From assembly GCA_013151585.1 (NCBI GenBank), contig JAADHY010000024.1, positions 1 through 11,318 of the forward strand: a stretch of DNA of 11,318 nt. The letters run 5' to 3'. A program made the position numbers and the translations under genes. Position 1 is the stretch's first letter. Each line of letters begins with the position of its first letter. This document shows positions 11,027 through 11,318 of the stretch, piece after piece. This DNA comes from Planctomycetota bacterium (GTDB lineage: Bacteria > Planctomycetota > Planctomycetia > Planctomycetales > Planctomycetaceae). The notes below the pieces were generated by a model that saw only the letters and a list, made by a program, of their open reading frames with translations, ran no database searches and had not been told where the DNA came from.

Positions 11027-11318
11027 ATGGCCCAGCGAAAGAAAAAGTCCAGCAAGTCGGACGACGGACGCGCAATCACGGTCGACGGTCAGGCGGTCCG
11101 GTGTCGCGTCCGCGAGTTGCGATTCGTTGAGCGGGGGCACCTGCGGAACCATCCGCGCAACCCACGTCGTCATCCGGACTATCAGCGCGGAGTCTTGGCC
11201 GAGGTGGTCCGGCGTCTCGGATTCGCAGATGCGTTAATTGGTCGCGAATTGCCGGATGGCACCGTTCAGATACTCGACGGGCATCTCCGGTCTGAACTTG
11301 TGGGGGAAGGCGACCGGG
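11027..11318 (+). CDS. ParB/sulfiredoxin-like nuclease-domain protein (partial at right edge)
   Basis: Ninety-seven codons are visible. After a basic N-terminus (MAQRKKKSSKSDD), the core reads VRELRFVERGHLRNHPRNPRRHPDYQRG (about 28-55), then VVRRLGFADALIGRELPDG and QILDGHLRSEL (81-91). The N-P-R-x-P/H ... Q and (I/L)DGH-x-R motifs are those of the ParB/Srx fold. Such domains occur in plasmid partition proteins, and in phage proteins often located near DNA methylase or terminase genes. A centromere-type partition role would need a cognate ParA, not visible here. The start is ATG 11027, with no ribosome-binding site but a promoter at the right distance for a leaderless mRNA. Confidence 0.8.
   Translation, partial: MAQRKKKSSKSDDGRAITVDGQAVRCRVRELRFVERGHLRNHPRNPRRHPDYQRGVLAEVVRRLGFADALIGRELPDGTVQILDGHLRSELVGEGDR

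Overview
The window is GC-rich bacterial DNA that carries the integrase-proximal end of an integrated phage-like or plasmid-like element. Nothing in it identifies the host firmly. The tRNA-Glu sequence, the tandem RGTTGAG-type heptamers and the run of small Cys-rich proteins are what I would expect from a planctomycete (Pirellulales-like), but that is inference.

Layout. Positions 1-84 look like the tail of an IS1-like transposase in the host chromosome. A minus-strand terminator (387-421) and the 3' half of a tRNA-Glu(UUC) gene (575-617) follow. A 7-bp inverted repeat at 600-624 flanks the anticodon loop and looks like the recombinase core site, so the element should begin there and continue to the right out of the window, with an intact tRNA-Glu at its far end. 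A tyrosine recombinase (1279-2373) is the first clear gene. After its terminator all genes are on the plus strand.

The cargo begins with two small unknown genes, a compact tRNA-like gene (anticodon CAU) with almost no D-arm (3216-3280), two more small unknowns, and csrA behind a leader with several GGA-bearing hairpin loops. Next is a winged-helix replication-initiator candidate (4443-5291). Its linker-coding region holds six 13-bp iterons followed by an AT-rich, purine-skewed stretch, which is the architecture of the lambda O gene and ori-lambda. This is the most notable signal in the window.

Downstream lie four small, mostly overlapping unknown genes (5305-6645), the linked pair TcmP and DUF5131 (Gp37/Gp68), a small membrane protein, and a zinc-ribbon protein bracketed by two related terminators. 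These are followed by a possible HEPN-like protein and a small Cys-rich protein. From 10149 to 11026 no intact gene is evident: the stretch holds a diverged structured duplication, a UGA-interrupted reading frame, and a promoter that would start a leaderless mRNA for a ParB-like domain protein running off the right edge.

Reading as a system (inference): integrase and att site for integration, an O-like initiator with an internal origin for replication after excision, and CsrA plus a tRNA-like RNA as possible modifiers of host translation. The ParB-like protein may introduce a DNA-processing or packaging module outside the window. No capsid, tail, terminase or conjugation gene is visible, so phage versus plasmid-like element cannot be decided here.
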